Made by a program: the position numbers and the translations under genes. Below, in pieces: positions 45,042-57,605 of a stretch of 64,000 bases of DNA. Every line of letters starts with the position of its first letter. Within the stretch, counting starts at the first letter, position 1. Source of the DNA: Cryphonectria parasitica EP155 (Eukaryota > Ascomycota > Sordariomycetes > Diaporthales > Cryphonectriaceae); assembly GCF_011745365.1 (NCBI RefSeq), contig NW_024468911.1, positions 5,016,759 through 5,080,758 of the forward strand, written 5' to 3'. The notes under the pieces were generated by a model, which saw only the letters and a program-made list of their open reading frames with translations, did not search any database and had not been told where the DNA came from.

Positions 45042-46922
45042 GAAGCTACATGGGAGAGAGACAGTACAATAACCTGCAAGTGTGATGCTATTTGAGATAC
45101 GAGATAGCCTGATAGCATATCAGATAGGAAAAACAAACTTGAAGAAAGTTAGAGAATGTTTTATATTCTAGAGGCATAGCTGGAGCGGATATCTGGTAGC
45201 AGTAAGAGCAATCTTCCAACCTTCTATGATTCTTCAGTGCATAGCTCCATGATGATTTAGATAAGATCCATTCTCTAGTCATAATTGATGTTGCTATTAT
45301 TAAGGCTTCTCTATTATATGTTATTCAATAGTCTAGTTGAAGGGATTAATGTTTGGATAATGATTTACTAGTAGTAAACTCTGTATTGCATTCATCTCTT
45401 CTGTAGTGATTATACATTCATTACCAATATTCATAAGGATATTTTCCAAACCTTTCATGCTCTAGAGATCAGATATCCGCTTCCGATTTGCTCAAGTATT
45501 GTACTGCAAAGGATCGGATAACTAGAGGAAAGATGATCCTTATATGCTGCTAGAGAACCTAAGATTTTCTCCTGCTAGATTTATTAGCATAGTTATTACT
45601 ATCTGGTGCTCAATACATACGAAAATCGTTTTTAATAGCATTATAGTTATTTTCATGTAATTAATATTATTTGCAATCATCTTTGTAGTAGTTTCCTGCA
45701 GCGCTGAGCGAGAAGCTGACTCTTGCTGAAGATGTTGCAGTAACCGGTAATCCTTCTCGAAGCATTCTAGTTCATCCATAATGCTAATCATATCTCTGAT
45801 CTTAAGCTATTCTTTAACGTATTTGTTCTTTGTATCTGCAGTAATGCATATGCATTTTCGATCTGCGCATGCCTAGCAGAACTTAGCATTTTTCACTGCA
45901 GAATATTAGATTTTGTAGCTGATTAATAGCATAAATGTTTTGCATACATGATTAGTTTGCATTAGCTATGGTAGTAATCGTATTTTCCATTTATTAGAGC
46001 TCTGTTTTGAGGCACTCGATATATGGGATAGGGCGGGTTGCTGCGGTTGACGCGCTATGTGCTAGTCCTGTTGCAGGTGAAGCTATAGAGCTGAGTAGTC
46101 TGAACGCGCCTGCCTAGTATGGCAGACTTGAGATGAAGCGACTTTTCATAGGCATCCCAACAAACCGGGTGGTCCACGTGCGTCTTCGTGTTTCTGAGGA
46201 TAGCAGCTATTTCCTGGCGGATGGGTTGGGGAGAGAGCTGAGCGAAGCGAAGCGAGGGGGGGCTTGCGAAGTAGGGGCCCCTCTTCAGAAAAAATGGAGG
46301 GTACGAAGATAAGGAAAGAAAAACAGGAATGGATACAGCTATCCACAGTCTATTATAGTAACAAATGGCGCCCGCAACCGGAGTAAGCTTGCTTGCGGAG
46401 GCTCTACGGTATTTGACCAGTGTGGGGAATAGCAAGGCCTAAGAGCTTTGAGAGTTGCAAGGCAGAAGAGGAGGCACGTCGCACGCTGACACAGGTGGCA
46501 TCTCACTGCTGATCAGCGATGTAAAGTATGTCATGCCTGTCTCAGAGTCAGAAGCAATAGCTCGATACCAAAAGAGATCGTCCTTTTGTATAAGCACATG
46601 ACAATATGTGTCGGAAGCACCCGATAATCCTTGATGACGCGCACCCACACTGATGTTTAGATACGGTTGTCTAGGATGTGTGGCATCGCGCCTAAGAACC
46701 CTGCTGAAGCTGTTGCCACTTCCGTCATGCCTCCACTCAGCCACATGAGCAACAAACGAGCCACACCATTTTTCTTTTGATGTGGCCAGTATTCACCCTC
46801 ATCCTTTCTCTTCGACACCGTGAAAACTTCTTGTTCAACTCATATTTGTCGTGACACCTTTTATGCTCCTCAGTCTTATTCATATCGACTTATACACATC
46901 GTGTGCTGCGATTTTGCAAACC
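45042..46922. other. right edge of AT-rich island
   Basis: Sequence to about 46.0 kb is AT-rich with only short, stop-bounded frames. Composition returns to normal by about 46.05 kb. A possible LTR end with primer-binding site at 46351-46381 is listed separately. A 101-codon minus frame at 46439-46744 begins at GTG and is not called. Confidence 0.5.
46351..46381 (+). other. possible LTR end with primer-binding site (retroelement relic)
   Basis: The sequence TATTATAGTAACA is followed two bases later by TGGCGCCCGCAACCGG. A TAACA end and then a TGGCGCC-type string is the usual junction of an LTR and a tRNA primer-binding site. No matching second LTR or internal coding region was found here. It would be a truncated copy. 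Confidence 0.35.
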
Positions 46923-47681
46923 ATGTCCGAAAAGCAAGAAGCACAAACAAAAGAAGCCGCTTCGGCGGCCGAGGCATCAGGTCAAGCTCCACCGCCACAG
47001 GAAGTCGCCCAGGCAGTTGAGGCCGCCCAGGCAGCAAGGCGTTTTCAGGATGCCGCCGACGCACTCAAGAAGCAGGCCCAGCTCGCACGAGACCCAGCGG
47101 AGCGAGAGAGACTATGGACCGCGGCATATATGAAGGAGAAGGAGGCACATGGGGAGAGCAAGAAAGCTAGAAGTAAGTGATCAGGGGTCCCTCTAGACGA
47201 CGAGACTGTGCAAGGGTTCTTTCTTGTCTTGGTCTTCATCCGCTGATTCGATGCATCAGTGATGGCAAGTGGATGGGGTCAGGGTGCCGGCATAGGAATT
47301 GGAATTTCTAGCGCTGTCGGCATGGGCTTGGGAAACCTCCTCGGCGCGATAGTGACTGGTGTCGTTGCCATCCCTGGCGGCCTGATCGGCTCAGGAGTTG
47401 GCGCAATACATGGCCCGTGGTACAAGTTGAAGGATGTGGTAGGCGCCGGCGGCGACGGGAAGACGGCGTCTGACAATAGCAACCCTGACGGCAAGGGCGA
47501 AGCCTCCGAGACGGAATCAGAAGACGAGGCACATATGGCTATTGTTACGGCTGCGAGGCAGATGGATGACCAGACTGCCGACAAAACGAATGGTGGAGGG
47601 GAGAGCAATGCGCACCCTGCTAGCGAAGCAAAGAGGGAGGGCACGGAGAGCCAAGGCCCGCCCAAAGATCAAAAGGCATAG
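46923..47681 (+). CDS. small glycine-zipper membrane-associated protein
   Basis: Exons 46923-47172 and 47260-47681 give 223 aa, starting MSEKQEAQTKEAASAAEASG. The first third is Ala/Gln/Glu-rich and helical (about residues 20-80). It is followed by a Gly-rich hydrophobic stretch of about 45 residues (GAGIGIGISSAVGMGLGNLL and onward to GGLIGSGVGAIHGPW) with GxxxG spacing that could insert in or oligomerise on membranes. The C-terminal 80 residues are acidic and disordered. No signal peptide. I recognise it only as a fungal protein with a glycine-zipper-like segment; no enzyme function is suggested. It is the first intact gene after the AT-rich island. Confidence 0.75.
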
Positions 47682-49042
47682 AGAAGTCAAGAGAGGCGAC
47701 GGGGAAACATGAGTTGGAGGGTTCTTCCACAAGATGAGGAGGGTGTAGGTGAACACACTGTCAACAAACCAGTCAAGGGGCGACATGCCTTGTCAACAAC
47801 TCCAGACAGAATATCGCGGCATCACATGACAGCATTTCGAAACCAGGAGCATATACATAGCGAGCGTTGAGAGTTCTTAGTCTTTCACTTGAATTTATTC
47901 TATTATCGTATGCCTAGCCCAAGGACATGTCCAAAAGCCACTGTTTCAAGTATTCATAAGGCTTCTATTATGGCTCAGGCAAAACTTTAATGTTACTAAC
48001 GAAACCTGAAGAGAGCAAGATTAAAGTCTCATGCTGAGAATAATGAGGGACGTAACTCAGCAAAGTAAACAGTAAGAACGCAGTAAAAATGGCAGCCAGG
48101 ATACATAATTGTGGCATTCTCGGTGAGGCGATTTCTCCCTTAGTCATCGGGCTTCAATCGCTGTATTCCGGTCGTCAAGACGACCTCCTTCCCAAGTGGC
48201 AGCAACTCATGCCAGACAACATGAGCACAGTTCTCCAGCCTGCGTCTAGCCAAGCATGACAGCTTCATGCTTGAGGTGATACGAGCTACGGTTATCGCCT
48301 TGTGATGATACATGTCTATAGACGTTGTACCCGACGATATGAAATCTAATTGTCAAAATATTTGCCTTGAAAAGCCGAAGCGTTGAAATTATGGTGAGGC
48401 TATGTATTGCTGGAGTAAGGTATTGGTCTTGGACTAGAGCGTGATAATTATGATTGAAGTCCCCCCCCCCTTTTTTTTTAAAAAAAAAAAAGGTCGACCA
48501 AATGAAGTTGGCCAGTTACTCAAGTTCTCCTCAAAGTGCACACCTATACCGTTTCTCTTGGGTATATCTATCCCGTATCACGTTCAATTCAACCTTTGTT
48601 TCATCGTATTGGTCATGGTCTAAACCACTCCACACCAGCCTGTACCGGCGCTGGAGGGCCATGATTCAAGACCTCCTCAGAGGTTTTTACACATTGATCT
48701 TACACCCCTGCCAGAGCTGAAAGTTTACCAGAAACTTCATCAGAGTTATCTTTGAACTAGCCCAAAGAGGGACTTGCTGCACTTTCATGCAGTCAGATTC
48801 ATGCAGCTCACATGACCCAGTTGCAATACATATTTTAACGCGGGCGCAGCTGAGATCGCCCGTCTACTTTACCTTGTACCGCGGCACAAAAATCATTCAG
48901 AACGTGCCTTCACAGTCTACTCGACACCCGGCAGCTCTATAGTACCCACGGAGAAGGCAGATGTATTCAGTAAGGTCCACAGTGTGATTGCGGCAAAGAT
49001 CTCGAACCAGCATTCGCAAATGTCAGACAGATAAGACAAATC
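47682..49042. other. intergenic, 1.4 kb
   Basis: No gene is seen. It contains a C10-T9-A12 homopolymer series at 48461-48491. Confidence 0.55.
48461..48491. repeat. C10-T9-A12 homopolymer series
   Basis: Ten C, nine T and twelve A are contiguous. The T9A12 part is a perfect 9-bp inverted repeat. Similar in form to the tracts at 8351-8375 and 57575-57605. Confidence 0.8.
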
Positions 49043-52000
49043 ATGCCTTTGTCTCATCTCAATGACAAGCAGCGGCTGGGTGAAAGAGGAGACACCCATG
49101 AACGGAGACCCGAGCGCGATGAATACTCGTGGGTTCATTCACCCGTCCCTCCAAATAGTGGCCTGCAGTGGACGCCAGGTGCTCCTGGGCCCGGTCACAT
49201 CCATGATGGTGGAGCAACACAAAGAGACGAAGGGGAAGAGCGATTGCGGTTGCGGCGACCCTTCAGTTTCAGCCATCCACCTGACAAGATCAGAGAGTAC
49301 AATGCAAAAAATCTCAGTAACACTTCTTCGAAGGGTACTTACAGCGATGTCGGGTCAAGGCCGACAATGAGCACGCAAAAGAACCAAAACACGCTTGGGA
49401 GTGGCGCCATCATACCAGGACAACCCTCACCCTCACAAGATCTCAACGCAAGTCTTGCTGCTTCTCTGCCGCCGAGACCACGGCGCCCTAATCAGCCCAT
49501 GAGCCATCACGAGGCAGTGCAGCACCAGGTGGACAAACCTACATCGGCAGGAATTCCCAAGGCTCATGATGTGCCTCCTCCGATACCATTAACGGCCGAG
49601 AACCTATACAGCGTCCTCAACACGCGGAATCCCTCCATCCGAGACTCTGACAGCAGCCGAGGAAGCCGGGATACGCAAGACAGTTGGCGCGTCCGTCCAA
49701 GCAGCCCCAGCACAAGCGTTGGCGACGATGATGTTGTGAGCATCGTTGTCAAAGGAAATGCCAGAGTGACGATTGGTACCTCCTCAATGAATATAAAAGA
49801 TGGTGCCGAAATACGGATCCGCTCTGGAGATGTCAAAGACTACAGGAGCGTTGGTCCTTCGCCTGAAAAGTTCAATGAGGAGCGACAACCAAGGCTGGGT
49901 TCATCAGCACCTCAGAGACGAAGTAGTACTCACTTGTCTCGCGACGTGGTGGTTGAATCGGACCGCCGGGTCGAAGATAATTTTCACAACCCCCCTTCAC
50001 ATAGACGAGGAATCGACTCGCAGACCACACACAACAAGCCCCGATCGCACAGTACTAGTGACAGCTCGAACGAGTGGGTCAACAGAGCCCAGGGTGGCTT
50101 AGATGATTTCAACGTGGCTAAGGGCAGCAGACGGCCGTACATGGAAGACTGCGACGAGGATGGCAACGTCATCGACGATACCAGAACCTACATGTTAAGG
50201 CCCCAAAGGAAACAGCCAGACCGCGACGGAGACGCCCTTGCCATACCTAATACCTCAAGAATCAGGAAAACAGAGTCAGCAAGGATATTGACCAAGAAGA
50301 CGGTTGAAAATAGCAGCCCAGTGGCAGCTCGTACGAGCTGGGGACCAACACAGGAGGTAAAGGATGCCATACAGACAAGGAGCAGGCCAACAGCGCCGGT
50401 GCAGGTTTTTCAACCCCCTTCCTATGCACCACAGGCACAGAACAGCCCTTCATTCTCCGCCGTCAGCTACGGCCCAATTAGCACGCCTGCTACAGCATCT
50501 CGTCCCGAGGCGAGTCCTGTGGATCGACGGCCGTCTACCTACTACGGTCAATATTTAAGCTCAGTTGCCCCTCCACAGGCATCGGGAGTAGCACATTATG
50601 CGCAGCACTATTATCATCTCCCACCAGTTTACCAGCTACCGTCAGGTTACCACAGCCAGTTGCAGCAGATGCGACTCTATCAACCGGCATTGGCTTCAGG
50701 ATACATGTCGCACCCAATCCGTCCTTCCACATACCCAACAAATCACTCCTCATCAAATCATTCTGCAGAGCACAGTCGTACATCAGTTCGTCCTCCACCG
50801 AGTTACTATCAGACAGGCTCCCGCGATGATTCAGCCGTTCCCCGTCATCTCACCCCCACCGACACCCTCCACGGTAGTGAACCGCGCAAAACACTGCGAC
50901 GCCGGCCCGTGACGGACACTGATGCAACGTCTTATGAGGAAAAAGAAACACGTGTTGCCATGCCGCCGCCAAAGCCTCGCAAAGCCAACCCAGTCTCTGC
51001 GACATTACTGAACGAAACGGCCACGGATCAGGATATGAAAAAGGGCAAGGCAGGAAAAGGACCCATCACAACCATGACGGTCGGCAATAACCCCGGAACC
51101 GAGCTAGATACTGCGCCTGAGGAAGAGGAAGAATCAAGAAAGGATAAACCAAAAGAGGATGCCGAAGAATTGTTCAGGAATCATCCGCTCCCGGTATATG
51201 ATGTGGTGAAGGCTGAAGAGAAAGCATCTGCCACAATGGAACTAGAAGCTCGTGCTACGGTTTCGCCCCCCACGAAGATCACGGACTGGCTCAACGAAGA
51301 GAAAAGTGAAGTTAGTCGTGACGTCTTGCCACTTGTCCGACCTTCACAAATCATCCACTCAGATATACACAACATCTTTCACCCCACCGACAACCCCTAC
51401 TCTGTTCAAGGCGGCCGCTCTTCGGCCTCCACAGCGGCCTCTGGTGTCCCAGAAGATCGAGATGGGGCACGCACATCAGGCATAGGTGGTACAGCAAGTG
51501 GCAAAGAAGAGCAACATACCAGCACGGACAATCTGCGAGGCGAATATCCACAGAATACCGTCAAAACGGCCTCCAACAGTAACGATTTCGTGAAGGATGA
51601 AGCCGACACTATGTCGCTGCCGTCCTACGCTGAGTCCACCGTCGAATCAGTGTTTGATGCCATGTCCTCTGGGAGTACAGCCTCTTCTGTGCCTGGTGAT
51701 GTGCAGGCCTTAGTTGGCGCTTTCGTGGATCTCTTGGCACGCGACAAGAGCATCGACAGAATGTTAAAAAAGATTCTGGCAGAACCAGAGGCAAGCATCG
51801 GCACCGAGAGATTCAGTCGAAATTTCAGTCGGATCCTTCGCAGTTATGCACGAGGATTAAAGCAAAATTTGACATATTCAGCGACCGAGCTGATAGATGC
51901 TAGCCAAGCACATGCGGTGGCCTTTATCTCTCGCAAGACGATGCATGCATCCAACCTTGTGGTGTCAAGATACAGCGGGCCAATGAAGCAGCCCGGTGTC

Positions 52001-54238
52001 ATGCAGAGCGACAATGCGAGCCTGGTTTTGAGACATCTGGACCAAGTTGCTGATTTCGATAGCGACGAAGACACTGATTTTGAGGATGCTCAACAAACCT
52101 TCGCCATTAACAGTTTGGAATTATTCCTCACCACTGGCGAGCCCTTCAGACGCCTGAAGTGGAACCTCAGGGCTTTGATCTTACCGGACTCTTTTCTTGA
52201 GCGCGTTGAGGCCACTGTAGCTCGTCTCATCGGCCTCGTTGATAAGACTTTCGCCTCGTTACTCCTTGATCTGGAGGCTCAATGTCGAGTGCAGAAGGCA
52301 TCTTTTTCAACAATATTGGCTGGCCGAATCCGGGATTTTGGCCTCAGTCTGACGAAAGAATGCAGCACAAGGAGTCAATATGAAGCAGCGGACTTTCTGG
52401 CTCTATACGCCGAATACATCGCCGTGCGTCTTGTGCAAAGCATAGATGATCCCAGAGCTCACGGCTCAGACTCCCATGTTCTCAATGAATCACCTTCCAG
52501 CGAGGTCTACACTTGTGGAGACTCCCCTTATGAAGCGATTTTGCATGGAGACACGCTATCAGAGACACAAGACATCCTGGAAGATATTGTTGCCAGCACT
52601 TTACCGACCATTTGCGAAGCAAACTTTTCAGGAATGTGGCAATTCGTCAAATCCAGCAAATCTTTTGTTGAATTTCTTCAGAACCTTCACGAAGAAGCTT
52701 TCCCCACATTCTTCACCAAGGCCAGGGACCATATCATGGAGACTATCAGCTCTGCAGGCATGGACGACGAGGAAATACAAGCTGAGGGGCGGCGTCTCTT
52801 GCCCATTTTGACAGAGATCCAGTGGTGTGTTGAAACTAAGCCCAAGGGTGCCGAACTTCGTTTCAACGTTGATCAGAGCTCCGAGGCATACTTGACAGTC
52901 TCCGATCGAATCAAACTCGCAGTTGAGGCGAGTACAGGGTCTCAATGGAATTGGTGGCCGCTTCGGCCTCCACCAAGTAATCCGCAAACGCCGAAAAACG
53001 ACAACGACGTTTTCATATCTTGGACATGTGTAAGTGCAGGCTCTCAAATACCCCAATCCGTTAAGCAGTGACTGCTAGACATGCTCCTGGTTCATTTACG
53101 AAGGGACGATTACAAGTATCCCACCAATCGTGCGTGAATAAATTGAACTTGGGGGCCCGGAGAAGGTTTCTTACGACACGAATACAGTTTCTCTTGAATA
53201 GGTCGGGTGATTTCAATGAATGACTATGGCTGACTGGTTTCACTCCAGAACTGCGGCGCCTTGCGACAAGAGAAAGTTGCTGCTCACTATAGCGCTTCAC
53301 TTCAGATGTTATACGAGCAATATCCCCTTACGACCCGCTCAACCAGTAGCGGAACACCTCCACCACAACGACCGACAAGTTCACTGAGCAACAACAGCTC
53401 TGAAGCCAGCAGCCCTGATTCCATGTCGGACTCTTCCTCGGTTGGGGAGCATGACGCCGGTAGATTATCGGCCGCAAGCACAATCGTCACGATGCCGAGC
53501 GCCAATGCCTCTGTAGTATCCCTCACGGACGACCAGAGATCCTTCGTGTTCCTTCTGGTTTTGAGGGCAGCCAGGTTTCGGTTTGTCTCCACGGAAGTGA
53601 CAAAGATGTCATCACACGCATTCTTCAGAACGCTTGTCGATAAGTATAAGGAGAAGCGCGGCAGCTTGCGGCAGCTTTTCTCGATCTTCGTATACAGCCA
53701 CTGCGACTTTGTTAAAGTCCGGAGGTTCGCGCCACAACGCTTCGGTCCAGGTGCCAAGTTCTCCTACCCCCCTTGCGACGACACCGAGTACAAGTTTACA
53801 CCGCGACCTATGGAGGAGGCCCCGATTACGAGACATATGTTTTACGAGCTTTTTCACGCGTGTTATGATGAGGACACCCTGCTACACAGGCTTCACAACT
53901 CGGTTTCCCTCTCGGGCTGTGACGTTCTGCGTACACTTCCCGACGAGCTTATCCACTATCTACCCAAGCGTAACTGTGACGTCTCCGCTGACGCACAGTT
54001 TGACAAGGTAGAGATCTTCTGGGGCCTGGTAGCCCGTGAGCAGAGGTCAGCGTTGAGAGTGGCCGTGTACACGCTCCTGAGCCTTCTGCCGTCTGTCTGG
54101 TTTGGCTTTCAGTGGATGTTTGGCTGGGGCCATCCAGATGACCTTCAGGATGCCACGGTTCCTTTCATGATGACTTGTACAATCTGGGGAATGTTATGGG
54201 CGGCGGTGTACTCCGGGAGCGATGTGAAAGAAATCTGA
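49043..54238 (+). CDS. large fungal protein with Ser/Pro-rich N-terminus and C-terminal membrane segments
   Basis: Exons 49043-53029 and 53249-54238 give 1658 aa. The 219-bp intron has a GTAAGT donor and keeps frame (FISWTC joined to NCGALRQEK). Residues 1 to about 860 are polar, rich in Ser, Pro and Arg, and probably disordered. From about 870 to 1320 the sequence looks folded and helical (VQALVGAFVDLLARDKSIDR, NSLELFLTTGEPFRRLKWNL). The ISWTCxCG motif and a following region (VSLTDDQRSFVFLLVLRAAR, LRQLFSIFVYSHCDFVKVRR) recall a fungal-specific family that I know only as hypothetical. Two hydrophobic segments near 1597-1615 and 1633-1652 end the protein, which suggests a tail-type membrane anchor. 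Function unknown. A second internal low-complexity stretch lies at about 1350-1410. Confidence 0.8.
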
Positions 54239-54849
54239 GCTGTCCACCTGTCAGAATATGAATTGTCATAAACTTCTGTTCTTCTGAATCTATTTATTCC
54301 TTCTTTCTATTGAGCTGAACTCCAATCGACAGTTCTCTGGAATGCCTTATTTGTATGACAGGGTTCTTCTTGTTATTGTTTTCATGAAGATACACCTTCC
54401 TTGTACCGCCAGCTATTTAGTCTTAGCCGCTTGCCTAGATGGTAATAGATTGGAGACTGGTCAAGGTCCGAGAGCCGCGGTAAAATCCCCTCTACTTTAC
54501 CTAGGTTAATAATGATCAAGGGTTGTCCTTAGCCATGAGGATATGACTGGATGCCTTGACTGCATCCTGCTCGGTCACACGATGAAGGGCAAATTACTAG
54601 GAAGGATACTAAGATGATGCATGCAGTCAGCTACTAGCCAACCTCGCCAGTATCACGGTCACACATTGTATGTCTTGACTCCAATTTCCCTTCATTCATT
54701 AGCAGACATCATGCGGGGAATTGAGATATAGTTCCAAGTACAAATATGCCATGGTCACGGCCCCCTCAAGCGTAGAGGACTTGGGGCACTTCTCTCCTGG
54801 TTGTACCATCTTCATCCTATCTGCTTTATCGGGTCAACAACCAGTCAGA
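54239..54849. other. intergenic between tandem genes
   Basis: No coding feature is supported. Short frames run into the alcohol dehydrogenase start but lack ATG. Confidence 0.55.
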
Positions 54850-56247
54850 ATGGGAAGCATGACTGAAGATCCGAAGACTGTCAATTTCGCTGTGGTCTAT
54901 ACAGACCCGCCGAGTCTGAGAACAGAGGTTGTCGAGAGGCCGGTTCCAGAGCCGGGACCAGGTGAGGTGCTTGTTCGACTGTGAGTATACACTTAATAAA
55001 TCTGTGCTCGCACCACATCCAGTGAGGCATGTGAGGGTTTCAAGCTCAGCAATTCGCAACCCAGATCGTACTCTGGAGTCTGCCATTCAGACCTGGGCTT
55101 CTGCACCAACTCATATGTCCACGTGCCACCAACGCCAGCGGGCCAAGTGGGCGGGCACGAAGGTGAGGAGACATCTATTGCCCGCTAAATCGCAAAATGC
55201 TGAAGAATAGGCACAACATCTACCATCCTCAGGCCTTGGCGAAGTTATTGCTCATGGTCCCAGCGTGACATATCCATCTGTTGGCACGAAAGTTGGCATT
55301 AAATACACCGCCAGAGCATGCCTATCCTGTGCCAACTGCCTGCAGGGTGGCGAGTCGACCTGTGAGTCAAAAACGGAGTACAAGATCTCGGGGTTCCTGC
55401 ACCCAGGTACATTCCAGCAGTACGTCGTCTCGCCAGCCAACTACGCCACCCCGATCCCAGATTCGATCACGGACCTTGCAGCCGCCGCGCCGCTCATGTG
55501 TGGCGGGGTGACTGTTTACACTGCTCTGAAACGTGTAGGCGTGAAGCAAGGTGACTGGGTCGTCATCTCCGGGGCAGGCGGGGGGCTAGGCCATCTGGCA
55601 GTACAGTACGCAAAAGTGATGGGTGGGCGCGTCCTGGGCATCGATGACAGCACAAAGGAGAAGACGGTCAAGGAGCTAGGCGCCGAGGTTTTCCTTGATT
55701 TTACTGCTTTCGAGAACGATGAGGATCTCGCAGCGCGGGTGAACGACGTGACGGGCGGTGGCGCGCAGATTGTGATGGTGTGTACATCCAGCCCGAGGTC
55801 GTACGCATCGGGCATGATGTGGCTCGGGTTCAGGGGCAAGTTGTGTTGCCTGGGAATTCCCGAAAAAGAGATTCAGCCAGCCCTGGGGGTCAGTATACTG
55901 CTGATGGTGGCGAAGGAGTTGACGATCATGTGTAAGTGTCCACACGGAGAGTCGTGGGAGAGGGTTTCAAAAGAGAATTACCAAGAGACTGACACTTTTC
56001 TTTTCTGGTATGATATCAGCGAACAAGTCAGGCAACCGACTTGAAGCTTTGGAGACTGTTGAGATTGCCGCAAGGCACGGCATAAAGACGCAGTATCAGC
56101 TAAGGAATATGGACGAATTGACCACGGTAAGTTTGCGTCGCTCTGCTTTCTTGTCTATTTATACATGTGTTAATCATGGCCCGACAGATTTTCGAAGAGA
56201 TGCAGGCCGGAAAGATCACGGGAAGGACGGTCCTGGACCTTAGGTAG
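54850..56247 (+). CDS. zinc-dependent alcohol dehydrogenase (ADH1 type)
   Basis: Five exons (54850-54980, 55065-55162, 55233-55931, 56020-56126, 56188-56247) give 364 aa. The start is ATG (MGSMTEDPKTVNF). Catalytic zinc ligands are Cys50 (SGVCHSD), His75 with Glu76 (GGHEG) and the Cys in AAPLMCGGVTVY. The structural zinc lobe has Cys106, 109, 112 and 120 (CLSCANCLQGGESTC). The NAD(P) fold shows ISGAGGGLGHLAVQYAKVMG, ending in an acidic residue (GIDDS) that favours NAD. This set is typical of fungal fermentative or assimilatory ADHs, tetrameric and cytosolic. It interconverts primary alcohols and aldehydes; exact substrate range is not evident. Frame is continuous across all junctions. Confidence 0.93.
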
Positions 56248-56368
56248 ACTCTGAATATAAACTATAAGATAGTATATGAACGGGATATTAAATACTTCGG
56301 AGGCATGAATGCCAATTCTTGCACCTATCTTTGCGTCCATCTCATATCAATGTACTAGCACACCCCTT

Positions 56369-56845
56369 TCACTCATTCTCGTCTCCCAACAACTCATCCA
56401 CCAAATACCACGACTCAGGGTTAGATATCACCTCGAACTCATCAATATCCTCACTAGCGTCAGCTGTCATACCTCGGGACTCTGGTGTTTTGTTGGTTGC
56501 GGGTTTGACGGCCCCAATCCTCAACCTCCGTTTCCTGGGCTCTCGATACTTCACAATATAACTCCCCTCGATATCCCTGAGCTCTGTTGGCACAATCAGA
56601 CTGCCCCATCTGTCGTAAATCTTGCCGTTGCCCAGAGAAGCATTCTTCTGACCATCCTCCAGCTCGTCGAGCTCTTCCCTGGAGAGTGTCTGCACACCTC
56701 TCCCAGGGTGTATCTCCCAGTCCCAAGGAACGTTTTCCCTCTCGGGTCCACAGAAGCTGCAACCACAAAGTTCTGGCCGACTTGAGTCTGTTTCAATCCT
56801 TGCTAGTTTGATGTCCGTCTCCCATGGCCGCTTCTTCCGCGCCAT
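56369..56845 (-). CDS. small hypothetical protein with Cys motif
   Basis: A single-exon ATG frame of 158 aa starts MARKKRPWETDIKLARIETD. It has a compact Cys pair (CGCSFCGP), a Trp-rich segment (VPWDWEIHPGR) and a central stretch GKIYDRWGSLIVPTELR, then a basic patch (EPRKRRLR) and an acidic C-terminus. I do not recognise it. The frame is longer than the random frames around it and has a plausible protein composition. It converges on the alcohol dehydrogenase, with about 120 bp between stop codons. A shadow frame on the plus strand is of equal length, so the call is moderate. Confidence 0.6.
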   Translation of the reverse strand: MARKKRPWETDIKLARIETDSSRPELCGCSFCGPERENVPWDWEIHPGRGVQTLSREELDELEDGQKNASLGNGKIYDRWGSLIVPTELRDIEGSYIVKYREPRKRRLRIGAVKPATNKTPESRGMTADASEDIDEFEVISNPESWYLVDELLGDENE

Positions 56846-57574
56846 GTCTGGAGCGCACTCTTTGACCCTTGTGTTGACGAGTTTCCGGTCACGAAACCCC
56901 TCAAGGCTTCGGCTATAATTCCAAACCCAGCGAATTTATTTATGATTGGTCTGTAGCCCACAGCATTTGAGATTTCAATGACTGTCGTTGTGAGGTCTAC
57001 ACCAATTCAGCCTTTTGTCCGCGGCTGCGAGGCAAGAACCGGGGAAGACAGCGGCCACGGCAACATCTACAAGTTGTATGAGTGGCCTTGGCGATGATTG
57101 ATGTCGGTGGGAGGTAAAGTCTTGTCCAAGAGGGGAAGCTGTAGATGAAGTGCGGTATGTGCGCAATAATTTGAAACCACAAAGTGGCAAACTGATGTGA
57201 TTAATCTTTATGATGATTGTTGAGGTATCCCGGGGCGAACGTTGAGGCCGATGGAATAGACTGCGGGTACATGATTCTGAGATCCATATCAGCAAATGTC
57301 AAAAGATGTTTGCATACTTCTCCTTTTATAATTTTACGATACTCTTCGATTACTTGACTGCGAAATTATTCTCTACCTCGTGATCCCCATCCATATTTCT
57401 CTTTTGTCTCGCCGAAGAGGCGCAGTGAGGCCAAATTTGGAAATGCCTAAGCCACCATTCGTGTGAGGCCAAAAATCAACTACCCAGATGCAATCACTCA
57501 AACTGTACAGTGCTAAAATGGTAGAATAGTGACATTTCGAAGACTGGTGTGGAATGTGAGCTCAACAAGTAAAC

Positions 57575-57605
<31 letters not shown>

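Noticed and set aside
46055..46435. 126-codon minus-strand frame
   Set aside because: Starts at TTG and overlaps the likely LTR/PBS relic, so it is probably a chance frame in repeat DNA.
46439..46744. 101-codon minus-strand frame near the island edge
   Set aside because: Begins at GTG. The first in-frame Met lies far inside, and no family was recognised.
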